Source: Burkholderia sp. H160
GTDB lineage: Bacteria; Pseudomonadota; Gammaproteobacteria; Burkholderiales; Burkholderiaceae
Length of the DNA: 57,613 bases
NCBI GenBank assembly: GCA_000173575.1
Contig: ABYL01000037.1
Coordinates: 1 to 57,613 of the forward strand
Reading direction: 5' to 3'
Part shown: positions 40,144-48,860 of the stretch, piece after piece
Position numbering within the stretch: position 1 is the stretch's first letter
Layout of the letters: each line of letters starts with the position of its first letter
The notes under the pieces: model-generated
What the model was told of the DNA's origin: nothing
Database searches by the model: none
What the model saw: the letters and a program-made list of their open reading frames with translations, nothing else
Made by a program: the position numbers and the translations under genes

Positions 40144-40962
40144 ATGAAAGCACTATCACGATGGATGTTTGCACTTGCGCTCGGTACCGCACTCTCGCTG
40201 GCATCGAGTGCGACAGAGAAGCCCTTCGTCACGGTAAACGGCAAACCGGTTTCTCAGGCAGACGCTGATTTGTATATTGGACAGGCGCATGCCCAGGGCT
40301 TTTCCGATTCCCCGCAATTGACGAACCATGTCCGCGACGAACTGATTCGCCGCGAAGTCCTCTTTCAGCAAGCGGAGAAAGTCGGCTTCGACCGGAACCC
40401 GGAAGTCGCGGCGCGGGCCGAGGCCGCCCGGCAAAAGATTCTTGTTCAGGCGCAGGCGACGTGGGAGATCGAGATCGTCAGAGCGTACATGCAAGACTTT
40501 CTGAAAAAGAATCCTGTGAGCGACGATCAATTGAAGGCGATGTACAACGAGATGAAGTCGAAAGGCGGAAGCACTGAATATAAAGTCCGCCATATCCTCG
40601 TCAAGGATGAAGGCGAGGCGAAAGACATCATTGCCAGGCTGAACAAGGGCGCGTCGTTCGGCGACCTCGCGAAGGAATCGATCGATTCCGATTCAAGATA
40701 CAACGGCGGAGATCTGGGGTGGAAAACTTCCAGCAAGGTGGTCAAACCGTTCGCTGACGCCGTATCGCATTTGCACAAGGGCGAATATACGCAGACCCCG
40801 GTGAAGACCGGATACGGTTTTCATGTCATCGAAGTGGATGACACTCGCGCTTTGCAGGTTCCGTCGTTCGAAGAAATGAAGCCGATGCTGTACCAGCAGG
40901 CACAAGAGGAACTCGTCGACAGAATGGTGAAGAATCTTAGAGCGAAAGCCACCATTCAATAA
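40144..40962 (+). CDS. PpiC-type peptidyl-prolyl isomerase, exported
   Basis: 272 residues. N-terminal signal peptide (MKALSRWMFALALGTALSLASS). A SurA-like helical N-domain spans ~30-130, then a parvulin rotamase domain ~140-235 with VRHILVKDEGEAKDIIARLNKG, FGDLAKESIDSDS, GDLGW and VKTGYGFHVIEVDD. It helps exported proteins fold in the periplasm. Both the ATG at 40144 and an upstream GTG at 40132 lack a good ribosome site; the ATG is chosen because it starts the signal peptide. It lies downstream of the GH3 lipoprotein and could assist it, but that is only positional. Confidence 0.9.
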   Translation: MKALSRWMFALALGTALSLASSATEKPFVTVNGKPVSQADADLYIGQAHAQGFSDSPQLTNHVRDELIRREVLFQQAEKVGFDRNPEVAARAEAARQKILVQAQATWEIEIVRAYMQDFLKKNPVSDDQLKAMYNEMKSKGGSTEYKVRHILVKDEGEAKDIIARLNKGASFGDLAKESIDSDSRYNGGDLGWKTSSKVVKPFADAVSHLHKGEYTQTPVKTGYGFHVIEVDDTRALQVPSFEEMKPMLYQQAQEELVDRMVKNLRAKATIQ

Positions 40963-41043
40963 GCGGCTGAATCACGTTTGTCTCCTTGGGATGCGACAGA
41001 AAGCCTGATGAAACGGCATTGGGTCTCTTCGTCCAACCCAGTT

Positions 41044-41084
41044 GTTCCCCGGTCTCCCATCCGGACCGGGGAGCTTTTTTATTT
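41044..41084 (+). terminator. rho-independent terminator after the isomerase gene
   Basis: Stem of 11 pairs with one G-T wobble (41044-41054 with 41064-41074), 9-base loop, then TTTTTTATTT. It lies directly before the convergent MFS gene's stop. Confidence 0.92.
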
Positions 41085-41090
41085 GAGCGC

Positions 41091-42665
41091 TCAGCTCTTG
41101 CGAAACACCACATGCGAGATCCGCTGCACCAGCAGCGCGGCCGCGAGCGACGCCACCGCCGTCAGCCACACGCCGAGATGAATCGACTGCACGAGGGCAT
41201 CGCGCGCGCTATCGATCAGCGCGAGCGTATTGAGACCTGACGACTTCATATCCGTGATCAAGCGCGTGCGCGATGCCTCGTCGATCAGGATGCGCAGATC
41301 GACGAAACGCGGCTGCCATTGCGATGCGGCCGGCTCGCCGAGCACGCGCATCGTGCGCGTGACGACGTCGCGATAGTGATGCTGCACGACGGTCGCGACG
41401 ATGCTGGTGCCGAGCATGCCGCCGACCATGCGCGTCGATTGCAATAGCGCCGTCGTGATGCCGAAGCGCTCGCGTCCGGCGATTTCCTGCCCGAACACGT
41501 TCAGATTGTTCAGGATGAAGCCGAGGCCGATGCCGACCGCGCCCATCGGCAACACGATGCGCAGGTGCGGCGTGTCCGGATTCGCGAACGCGAGCGCGAT
41601 CGACGCGAACATCAACAGACTGAAACCGATCGTCAGAATGCGCGTCGGCTTCTTCATGTGAATCACAATGCGCGTGTTGAGCAGACTGCCGAGCGCGATG
41701 CACGCGGCGATCGGCGTCGCGAGCAGGCCGGCCTGCTGCGGCGACAGACCGAAGCCGCCCTGCAGCAGCAACGGCGCGAAGAAGATCAGCGAGAACATCA
41801 CGAAGCCGGACAGCATGCCGAGCGTGAATAGCGTGACGAGTTGCGCGTCCTTGAACAGATCGAGCGGAATGATCGGATGCGTCGCGCGCTTTTCGCAAAT
41901 GAAGAGCGCGACCGCGCCGATGATCACGCACGCGCCGAGCACGAGGTTGCCCACGGTTAGACCATTCTTCGGCACCGCTTCGATAAACGCCTGCAAGCCG
42001 CCGAGCACGCACGCGACGAGCCCTGCGCCGAGCCAGTCGATCTTCACCTCGCCCTCGTGCGGCCGCCGGAAGTTCGGCAGATGCATCCAGATGAAATAGA
42101 GCGCCGCCGCGCCGACCGGCAGATTGACGAGAAACGTCGAGCGCCAGCCGAGGTGCTCGCTCATCCAGCCGCCGAGCGACGGGCCTGCCGCCGTGCCGAT
42201 GCCGTACGCCGCGGCCAGCACGACCTGCCAGCGCACGCGGGTGCGCGGGTCCGGGAACAGATCGGGGATCGACGCGAACGCGGTACCGACCATCATGCCG
42301 CCGCCGATGCCTTGCAGCCCGCGCGCCATCGCAAGAAACAGCATGCTGTTGGCGAGGCCGCACAACACCGACGCGACCGTGAACGTGATCACCGCGGCAA
42401 TCACGAAGCGCTTGCGGCCGAAGTAGTCGCCGAGCCGCCCGAACACTGGCACCGTCACGACCGACGCGAGCAGATACGCGCTGGCGATCCACGCGAAATA
42501 TTCGAAGCCGTGCAGTTCGGCGACGATCGATGGCAGCGCGGTGCTGACGACGGTCTGGTCGAGCGCGACCAGCATGTTGACGAGGCCGATGCCGAGCATC
42601 GCGTACAACGCGTGGCGAAACGGCAGGGCAGGAGCGGCGGGACTGGCGGTGGCGGTCGAATTCAC
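41091..42665 (-). CDS. DHA2-family MFS efflux protein (EmrB/QacA type)
   Basis: 524 residues with about 14 membrane segments. Segment 1 has the DHA2 motif NMLVALDQTVVSTALPSI, the loop motif is GRLGDYFGRKR near residue 76, and the segment-5 antiporter motif is GIGTAAGPSLGGW near 155. It probably exports drugs or toxic organic compounds in exchange for protons. It stands alone, with no adjacent membrane-fusion protein, so it would work across the inner membrane only. It is divergent from the porin. Confidence 0.92.
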   Translation of the reverse strand: MNSTATASPAAPALPFRHALYAMLGIGLVNMLVALDQTVVSTALPSIVAELHGFEYFAWIASAYLLASVVTVPVFGRLGDYFGRKRFVIAAVITFTVASVLCGLANSMLFLAMARGLQGIGGGMMVGTAFASIPDLFPDPRTRVRWQVVLAAAYGIGTAAGPSLGGWMSEHLGWRSTFLVNLPVGAAALYFIWMHLPNFRRPHEGEVKIDWLGAGLVACVLGGLQAFIEAVPKNGLTVGNLVLGACVIIGAVALFICEKRATHPIIPLDLFKDAQLVTLFTLGMLSGFVMFSLIFFAPLLLQGGFGLSPQQAGLLATPIAACIALGSLLNTRIVIHMKKPTRILTIGFSLLMFASIALAFANPDTPHLRIVLPMGAVGIGLGFILNNLNVFGQEIAGRERFGITTALLQSTRMVGGMLGTSIVATVVQHHYRDVVTRTMRVLGEPAASQWQPRFVDLRILIDEASRTRLITDMKSSGLNTLALIDSARDALVQSIHLGVWLTAVASLAAALLVQRISHVVFRKS

Positions 42666-42844
42666 AGATCGGGCAGAAGGCGGTTCGGGGTAGGCGCTGC
42701 ACGGGGGATCGAGGTCAGGATCACCGCGATTTTACGCAGGTTGTCTGACCTCTTGCGGATTATACGGGTTTCCCCGTAGTCAAAACCATTTGTCACCCGA
42801 AAAACCATACGGCACTCGCGTTCGCGCGTGGGCACCATTGGCAT

Positions 42845-44104
42845 GTGCGCCAGCGAACGGGACGGGCCGCACAGGTTCGCCCGAACGTGGTAAGTTCGCT
42901 CGCGGAATATCCGATCGATGTGCCTGAGGAGGACCTCATCCTGCGTCACGCCCCGGTTTGCTCGCTGAACGCTGTCCGCGAAGCCTTGACGACCTCGGTG
43001 TGCGCATGGGGCGCGGCGCGGCCCTGCCGCGCGGCGATCAGCGCCGGCGTGAGAGCCGGATGGGTGGGCGGCGCACTGCTGCTCTACGCGCACGGCGCGG
43101 CCGCCGTCACCGACATCGATACAAGCACCGACGTCGCCACGGGAGTCAACACCGGCTTCGTCTCGCTGTACGGCGTGATCGATACGAGCCTCGAAATCAC
43201 CGATCCCGGTTCCGGTTGGACCCCGCGCCTGGACTCCGGCGCGTATCGCGGCTCGCGCGTCGGGTTGCATGGCGCGGAACCGCTTGGTGGCGGCACCGCG
43301 ATCGTGTTCACGCTCGAAAACGGCTTCAGCTCGACGGACGGCACCCAGCAGGTGCCCGGCTCGATCTTCAATCGCCAGGCATGGATCGGTGCGAGCGGCA
43401 TGTGGGGTGAACTGCGCTTCGGCCGTCAGTACTCGCCGATCTATATCCCGTTCAAGGGTGATCTCGACGCGTTCGGCGCCGGCACGATCGCCTCGGGGCT
43501 CAACAACCTGTCGAAGATCACGCCGTACGCCAGCAACGCGGTCGCCTATCTGTCGCCGCGCGTCGCCGGCTTCAGCACGACGCTGATGATGGCGACGCGC
43601 GATCCGTCGGAGCACGACGGCAGTGGCATCGACGGTTACTACGCGACCGCGTCATATCGGCTCAACGAATTGCACCTGTCGTACGCGCATCAGCAGACGC
43701 ACGGGGCCGGTGCGCTACGCGCGAATCTCGGCGGGGCGAATTACGCCTTCGGCAAGCTGCGTGTCTGGCTGTCCTTTTTCAACGGCGATGGCGGCACGCC
43801 GGTCTATCACGGCGCTGGCGGCTCGCTGTCGGCGCAGTACAGTCTATCGACCAACGCGCGCGCGTCGCTCGGCTATGCGCACGTGCGCGACTACACAACG
43901 CCCGGCGGCAGCGCGGACCAGTTCAGCGCTGCCTTCGAATACAACATGTCGCGCACGCTGCTGCTGTACTTCAGCGCCGCGTATCTCGCGAATCACGACG
44001 ACTCGAGCTTCACGCTGCGCGGCGTCAACGTGACCGGGCTGCCGGTCGCCTATCCGGGCGCGCCGGTTGCCGGCGTGCAATTCGGCGTGGTGGAACGTTT
44101 CTAG
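42845..44104 (+). CDS. Gram-negative porin (OmpC-like), start uncertain
   Basis: The frame from GTG 42845 gives 419 residues. The mature part after ...YAHGAAAV is a typical Burkholderiaceae porin: VSLYGVIDTSLEIT, GSRVGLHGAEPLGGGTAIVFTLENGFS, SIFNRQAWIGASG, LRFGRQYSP, strands of alternating residues, and a final VVERF ending in Phe, as outer-membrane barrels require. The start is unclear: the best ribosome site, AGGAGG at 42927-42932, precedes only ATC and CTG codons in this frame, and other candidates are GTG 43049 or TTG further upstream. The region 42763-42778 upstream holds a short inverted repeat TACGGG/CCCGTA. Confidence 0.82.
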   Translation: MRQRTGRAAQVRPNVVSSLAEYPIDVPEEDLILRHAPVCSLNAVREALTTSVCAWGAARPCRAAISAGVRAGWVGGALLLYAHGAAAVTDIDTSTDVATGVNTGFVSLYGVIDTSLEITDPGSGWTPRLDSGAYRGSRVGLHGAEPLGGGTAIVFTLENGFSSTDGTQQVPGSIFNRQAWIGASGMWGELRFGRQYSPIYIPFKGDLDAFGAGTIASGLNNLSKITPYASNAVAYLSPRVAGFSTTLMMATRDPSEHDGSGIDGYYATASYRLNELHLSYAHQQTHGAGALRANLGGANYAFGKLRVWLSFFNGDGGTPVYHGAGGSLSAQYSLSTNARASLGYAHVRDYTTPGGSADQFSAAFEYNMSRTLLLYFSAAYLANHDDSSFTLRGVNVTGLPVAYPGAPVAGVQFGVVERF

Positions 44105-44290
44105 CGCGTATTTCAATGCGGCAAGAATTCAGTCGAGCAAACCCACTAATTGGACAAAATCGCTTAAATGCGTGCGTTTAATCAGGTATGGCACATGCCT
44201 ATTTTTATTGATATATGGCGTGTACATTTTTAATGCGGCCGCGAATTCGCACAAATCTCACACGCTACGAAATTGCAAAGCGTGGCGAAT

Positions 44291-44317
44291 AAAAAAAAGC
44301 CGACACAAAGTGTCGGC
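44291..44317 (-). terminator. rho-independent terminator on the minus strand, without an assigned gene
   Basis: 8-base perfect stem 44299-44306 with 44310-44317, 3-base loop, followed on the minus strand by eight T (plus-strand A run at 44291-44298). Confidence 0.85.
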
Positions 44318-44514
44318 CTAAAGATTCTGGCGTCCGAGGATGATTGCCAGAACCTGAGAGACATGAAGCCGCAAAGCAGCGCCAGTAAGGGACTCCGGGC
44401 CGCCGCCGCGACGCATGGATCGATCTGCGCGCGCTGTAACGACGGTTTTCAACAAAAAATTGACAATGTGTTTTGCCGTTGGCTCTTCGATCGGGAAGTT
44501 GAACCTGAAAGCAT
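44291..44514 (-). ncRNA. candidate small RNA of about 224 bases
   Basis: Minus strand: -35-like TCCACA (44545-44550), 17-base spacing, -10-like TATACT (44522-44527), predicted start near 44514. The transcript would end at a hairpin GCCGACAC/GTGTCGGC followed by eight T. A second stem TTCTGGC/GCCAGAA (44325-44331 with 44346-44352) lies just before it. No recognised RNA family. Evidence is promoter plus terminator only. Confidence 0.4.
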
Positions 44515-44723
44515 GGCGTCGAGTATAGCGTCGCAAATCGATTTTGTGGACCCGCTCGGCGATGAATTAATCGGTGAATTCTTTCTCGTGATTATCCCCA
44601 GATTGTGGGATTGAAATAACGCGCGGAATCAGCGGAAGCGCGCTCGCGGCGAGGCGACTCCGATAGAACAGAAGACGGGGCAGTGGCGCTATGCTAGCGG
44701 CTTCGTCTACTAAGGAGCGACCC

Positions 44724-45431
44724 ATGACCCAGCACGCAGGTTCGATGATCACGTTCAACCGTCCCGACGGCAAGCAGCTCCAGGGCTATCTCGCGAAGCC
44801 TGAAAAAACCGCGGGCGCGCCCGCGGTCGTCGTGATTCAGGAATGGTGGGGCTTGAATGACCAGATTCGCGGCGTCGCCGACCGGCTCGCGAAGGCCGGC
44901 TACTTCGCGCTCGTGCCCGATCTGTATCGCGGCAAGTCGACGGTCGAAGAGGAAGAGGCGCACCATCTGATGAGCGGCCTCGATTTCGGTGACGCCGCGA
45001 CCCAGGACGTGCGCGGCGCGGTCCAGTATCTGCAGCAGCACGCGAAGAAGGTCGCTGTGACCGGCTACTGCATGGGCGGCGCGCTGACGCTGCTCTCGCT
45101 CTGCAATGTGCCGGAAGCGGCTGCGGGCGTCGTCTGGTATGGCCTCCCACCGCTCGACTATGTCGACGCGTCGAAGATCAAGGTGCCGGTGATGGGTCAC
45201 TGGGGTCTGCAGGACGAGTTCTTTGCCGCCGACACGGTCGACGCGCTCGAAAAGAAACTGACCGACGCAAGCGTCGACGTCGAGTTCCATCGCTATCTGG
45301 CGCGTCATGCGTTCGCGAACGAAGAGGCGGTCGGGCCGGGCCGCATCGCGAGGACGCAATACGATCCGGTCTGGGCGCAACAGGCGTGGGATCGTACGCT
45401 GACGTTCTTTGGCCGTACGCTGTGGAAATAA
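44724..45431 (+). CDS. dienelactone hydrolase family protein
   Basis: 235 residues, alpha/beta hydrolase of the dienelactone hydrolase type. Oxyanion segment VIQEWWGLNDQIR near residue 33, nucleophile Cys in TGYCMGGALTL near 114, Asp in GLQDEFF near 161, and His in RHAFAN near 195, forming the Cys-Asp-His triad. In chlorocatechol pathways it hydrolyses dienelactone to maleylacetate; homologues without such neighbours have other esters as substrate. ATG 44724 has AAGGAG upstream. No chlorocatechol genes are adjacent. Confidence 0.92.
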   Translation: MTQHAGSMITFNRPDGKQLQGYLAKPEKTAGAPAVVVIQEWWGLNDQIRGVADRLAKAGYFALVPDLYRGKSTVEEEEAHHLMSGLDFGDAATQDVRGAVQYLQQHAKKVAVTGYCMGGALTLLSLCNVPEAAAGVVWYGLPPLDYVDASKIKVPVMGHWGLQDEFFAADTVDALEKKLTDASVDVEFHRYLARHAFANEEAVGPGRIARTQYDPVWAQQAWDRTLTFFGRTLWK

Positions 45432-45582
45432 GCTGGTGAATGGCGGGAGCGGACGGCTTGTCCGCTTCGTGCCGGCCGCTCGAAGGCGACGCGCCGCATT
45501 GACGCGCCTGCAACACGCTCACGACGTTTTCGCCAACCGCGGCTATCATGCAGGCGCACACGACGAAACCGGCGGGGACACC

Positions 45583-46611
45583 TTGACGACCGATCAGGCA
45601 GCCAACCGCACCGCAACCGCGGCTGCAGCAATGCCCGGGGCCTTCGACTACAGTCACTTCGACACCTATGGCACTGTGCCGCGCGTGCAGTTGCCTGTGT
45701 GGCGCGAGCGCGTCGGCCATTTTCTCGACGTGCCGATCTCGCGCCAGCAACTCGCCGATGGCTTTCGCGGCAGCATCGACACCTATCGCGTCGGCGGCAT
45801 GGCCTTCATGGATTGCCGCACCGATCCGGTCGCGCAAACGCGTTCGGTCGCGCGCATTTCGACCGACAACGTGCGCCAGATCGTGTTTCATGTGGCGGTC
45901 GAAGGGACGTTCGAAACGAGCACGGGCCTCTATCCGAAGCGCCACGCGCTGCAAACGCGCCCAGGCATTCTCGCGCTCGACATGAACCAGCCGATGCGGA
46001 TGACGCGCGGTCCGTGCCGCCTGCTCGCGCTGTTTCTGCCACGCGAGATGATCGATGCGGTGCTGCCGGAAGCGGCGTCGATACATGGCCGTGTGATCGA
46101 ATACCAGTCGCCGCTTTCGCGGCTGATTCCCGCGCAACTGGCGGAACTATGCCGCGGGTTGCCCGCGATGGACGCACCCGCGGCTCAGGAAGCGCTGCGC
46201 ACCTGCGCACTGCTGATCGCGGCGGCGTTCGGCAAGGAGAGGGGCCTGACCGGCAGTGCACGCGCGGCAGCACGCGCCGCGATGTTCGCGACCGCGCGCC
46301 GCTATATCGACGCGCATCTCGGCGAGGTCGATCTGACGGTCGACAGCGTGCTGGCCGTGTCGCGGCTATCGCGGCCTACCCTGTATCGACTGTTCGAGCC
46401 GGAGGGCGGGCTCGTCGCGTATATCCGCAACCGCCGCCTGCGCGAAGCGGCCGACGAATTGCATCGCTACCCGCACAGGCCGGTGATCAACGTCGCGTTC
46501 GGCTGGGGCTTCAATAGCGCGTCGGATTTCAATCGGGCGTTCAGACGTGCTTACGATATGTCGCCGGGCGATTTTCGCGCGGCGGCATCGGCAATCCATT
46601 CAAGGAGATGA
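45583..46611 (+). CDS. AraC family regulator
   Basis: 342 residues from a TTG start with GGGGAC close upstream; the open frame reaches 45409 but that part has no resemblance to the family. N-terminal AraC_binding_2-like sensor domain (residues ~25-200), C-terminal double helix-turn-helix from about 235: TVDSVLAVSRLSRPTLYRLFEPEGGLVAYIRNRRLREA and INVAFGWGFNSASDFNRAFRRAYDMSPGDFR. The amidase gene begins 4 bases after its stop, so regulator and enzyme are cotranscribed. Confidence 0.87.
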   Translation: MTTDQAANRTATAAAAMPGAFDYSHFDTYGTVPRVQLPVWRERVGHFLDVPISRQQLADGFRGSIDTYRVGGMAFMDCRTDPVAQTRSVARISTDNVRQIVFHVAVEGTFETSTGLYPKRHALQTRPGILALDMNQPMRMTRGPCRLLALFLPREMIDAVLPEAASIHGRVIEYQSPLSRLIPAQLAELCRGLPAMDAPAAQEALRTCALLIAAAFGKERGLTGSARAAARAAMFATARRYIDAHLGEVDLTVDSVLAVSRLSRPTLYRLFEPEGGLVAYIRNRRLREAADELHRYPHRPVINVAFGWGFNSASDFNRAFRRAYDMSPGDFRAAASAIHSRR

Positions 46612-46615
46612 CGAC

Positions 46616-47857
46616 GTGGTGAAGATCGATCCGGACCGGCTGATGGCCGACCTCGAACGGCTGCGCGGTTTTGGCGCGACCGGTCCCGGCGTGGTCCGGC
46701 TGGCGTTGTCGCCGGTGGATCTGGCGGCGCGCGAATGGTTAGTGGGCAGGATGACCGAGGCGGGGCTCGACGCGCGTATCGACGGCGTGGGCACCGTGTT
46801 CGGACGCTCGCGCAATAGCGGTCCCGCGCTCGTGATCGGCTCGCATACGGACACGCAGCCGACCGGCGGCTGGCTCGATGGCGCGATGGGCGTGATGTAC
46901 GGGCTCGAAATCGCCCGCGCGCTCGCGGAGAACGATGCGACGCGGCATCTTGCCGTCGACGTCGCGTCGTGGATCGACGAGGAGGGGACGTTCTCGGGCC
47001 TGCTCGGTAGCCGCAGCTTCGTCGGCGAGGCAGTCGACGAATCGATTCGCGGCGCGACGAACCGGCAGGGCGAACGCCTCACCGACGTGCTCGATGCCGC
47101 TGGACTCGCGGGCAGGCCGCGCGCGCGATTCGAGGCGGGGCGCCAGGTTGCGTATCTGGAGCCGCATATCGAGCAGGGCGGGCGGCTCGAAGCGATCGGC
47201 AAAGCGATCGGCGTCGTCACGACGATCGTGGGGCTGCGCGAATCGCGGCTGCGCTTCACGGGGCAGCGCAATCACGCGGGCACGACGCCAATGGCGATCC
47301 GCCGTGATGCGGGCGCGGCGCTGGTCGCGTTCATCGCGCGGATGAACCAAGCGTTCGCGCAGCTGGCCGACGCGGATACCGTCTGGACCGTGGGCCGCAT
47401 CGAGCTCGATCCGGGCGCGATGAGCGTCGTGCCCGGCGCGGCCGACATGTACCTGCAGTTCCGCGACGCGAACCCGGCGCGGCTTCAGGCAATGGAGCAG
47501 TCGCTCGCCGGGCTGGTGCGCGACTTCAACGCGAACAACGCGGTGCGCGTCGAATTGCGGACTATCGACGAGCCGATCGAGCCCGTCAGCATGGACGCCG
47601 CGCTCGCGGAGCACATCGCGCGAGCCGCCGAAGCGATCGCGCCCGGGCAGTGGCTGCGCATGCCGAGCGGCGCCGCGCACGACGCGCAGGTGATCGCGCG
47701 TTGCATGCCGGCCTGCATGATGTTCGTGCCGAGCATCGGCGGCGTGAGCCACGACTTTATCGAAGACACGGCCGAGGAGCATATCGTGCTCGGCTGCCAG
47801 GTCGCAGCGACGGCCGCTGCTTCGATGCTGCTGGAGCTATCGGCCAGTCGTTCCTGA
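46616..47857 (+). CDS. M20 family amidase (hydantoinase/carbamoylase type)
   Basis: 413 residues from a GTG with AAGGAG 8 bases upstream (a second GTG follows immediately). Zn-dependent M20 peptidase fold: IGSHTDTQPTGGWLDGAMGV near residue 78 with metal His and Asp, WIDEEGTFSGLLGSRSFVG near 120 with the catalytic Glu pair, EPHIEQGGRLE near 181, and GQRNHAGTTPM near 217. These enzymes remove carbamoyl or amide groups from N-carbamoyl amino acids, ureidoglycolate or beta-ureidopropionate. The substrate here is unknown. Confidence 0.9.
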   Translation: MVKIDPDRLMADLERLRGFGATGPGVVRLALSPVDLAAREWLVGRMTEAGLDARIDGVGTVFGRSRNSGPALVIGSHTDTQPTGGWLDGAMGVMYGLEIARALAENDATRHLAVDVASWIDEEGTFSGLLGSRSFVGEAVDESIRGATNRQGERLTDVLDAAGLAGRPRARFEAGRQVAYLEPHIEQGGRLEAIGKAIGVVTTIVGLRESRLRFTGQRNHAGTTPMAIRRDAGAALVAFIARMNQAFAQLADADTVWTVGRIELDPGAMSVVPGAADMYLQFRDANPARLQAMEQSLAGLVRDFNANNAVRVELRTIDEPIEPVSMDAALAEHIARAAEAIAPGQWLRMPSGAAHDAQVIARCMPACMMFVPSIGGVSHDFIEDTAEEHIVLGCQVAATAAASMLLELSASRS

Positions 47858-47939
47858 GGCTAGCCGATGGCGTTGATCGCGGACGAAGCATTGGCGATTA
47901 CGGTCGGCGGGTGGCGCGTCCTGCCGGGTGTGTCTCGCG

Positions 47940-48563
47940 TCAGATGCCGAACAGCGAACCCTGTGTTCCTCGACTGGGCAGACGATGCGCCGGTTTCGCG
48001 GGTGCATCGTCTTTAGCCGCGTGCGTCGCTTCGCGCTCCGGCGCGTGCCGTTGCGGGTCGTCCGCCGCTGCTTCGAGCGACGTCTGCCCCGCCTCCAGCG
48101 AAAGCAGCAGCATCTTGTTCGCGAGGCCGCCGGCGAATCCCGTCAGTTCGCCTGATGCGCCAATCACGCGATGACACGGCGCGACGATCGAAATCGGATT
48201 CCGGCCATTTGCCGCGCCCACCGCGCGCACGGCGTTGACGTTGCCGATCTGCTGCGCGATCTCCGAATAGCTGCGGGTCTGGCCGAACGGAATGGTCAGC
48301 AGTGCGTGCCACACCTGCTTCTGGAACTCGGTACCCTGAAAGTCGAGCGGCAGATCGAAGGCCTGCCGCGTGCCCGCGAAGTACTCGCGCAATTGCCGCT
48401 CGGTTTCGACGAGCACCGCCAGCTCGTTCGCTTCGGTCATTTCGCCGAGTCGCACGCGGTTCGGCTTGTCGTGCTCCCACAGAATCGCGGCAAGGCGTTC
48501 GCCTTTCGCCACGAGCTTCAACTGACCGACCGGCGAATCGATCAACTTGTATGCGTACGTCAC
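47940..48563 (-). CDS. ogt: methylated-DNA--protein-cysteine methyltransferase
   Basis: 207 residues from a GTG with AGGAG 8 bases upstream; the frame runs further up to 48758 but begins to match the family only at TYAYKLIDSPVG. It removes alkyl groups from O6-alkylguanine onto its own cysteine: active site in IVAPCHRVIG, helix-turn-helix region IPFGQTRSYSEIAQQIG, and VRAVGAANGRNPI. The tail of about 50 residues after the catalytic domain is Ala/Pro/Lys-rich and ends QGSLFGI, which resembles the QxxLF sliding-clamp binding motif. The neighbouring amidase is convergent. Confidence 0.9.
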   Translation of the reverse strand: MTYAYKLIDSPVGQLKLVAKGERLAAILWEHDKPNRVRLGEMTEANELAVLVETERQLREYFAGTRQAFDLPLDFQGTEFQKQVWHALLTIPFGQTRSYSEIAQQIGNVNAVRAVGAANGRNPISIVAPCHRVIGASGELTGFAGGLANKMLLLSLEAGQTSLEAAADDPQRHAPEREATHAAKDDAPAKPAHRLPSRGTQGSLFGI

Positions 48564-48860
48564 TTTCGAGGCTCCTGACAAGGTTGGGGCGCAAAGCTCT
48601 CGAGGCGCCGGTGTTTCGACGACCGGACCCGGACAGCTGCACAAAGGCTGCGCCGTTACCGATAGTGTGTCGCTCGCGTCGCCTGAACGCGCTCCAGATC
48701 TTGCTGTCTTATTCGCATTCGACATGGCCGCGACGATTGTGATCATCGCGCCGCTCACGTCACTGTACCGCAGAGAACCCCAGATGGCCTTTGACTCAGT
48801 AAAATTGATAGCTTCGGTACGACGCGCCGTGTGCGCAACCCGATCTTCTTTCCCACGACT

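Larger units (their letters stand above)
44105..44723. other. long intergenic region with AT-rich part and candidate small RNA
   Basis: No protein gene is supported: the frames at 44273-44614 (plus) and 44318-44536 (minus) have no ribosome site or family resemblance. The first ~180 bases are AT-rich. A minus-strand terminator at 44291-44317 and a minus-strand promoter-like pair near 44522-44550 bracket a possible small RNA. Confidence 0.5.

Noticed and set aside
40128-40146. TAAG...CTTA inverted repeat at the isomerase start
   Set aside because: Arms of only four bases with a 7-base gap are expected by chance; no support for a functional element.
44318-44536. 72-codon minus-strand frame ending beside the terminator
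   Set aside because: It would begin upstream of the predicted transcript start and has no ribosome site; kept only as an alternative to the small-RNA reading.
44273-44614. 113-codon plus-strand frame in the porin-hydrolase gap
   Set aside because: No ribosome site, and it crosses a strong minus-strand terminator hairpin and promoter-like elements.
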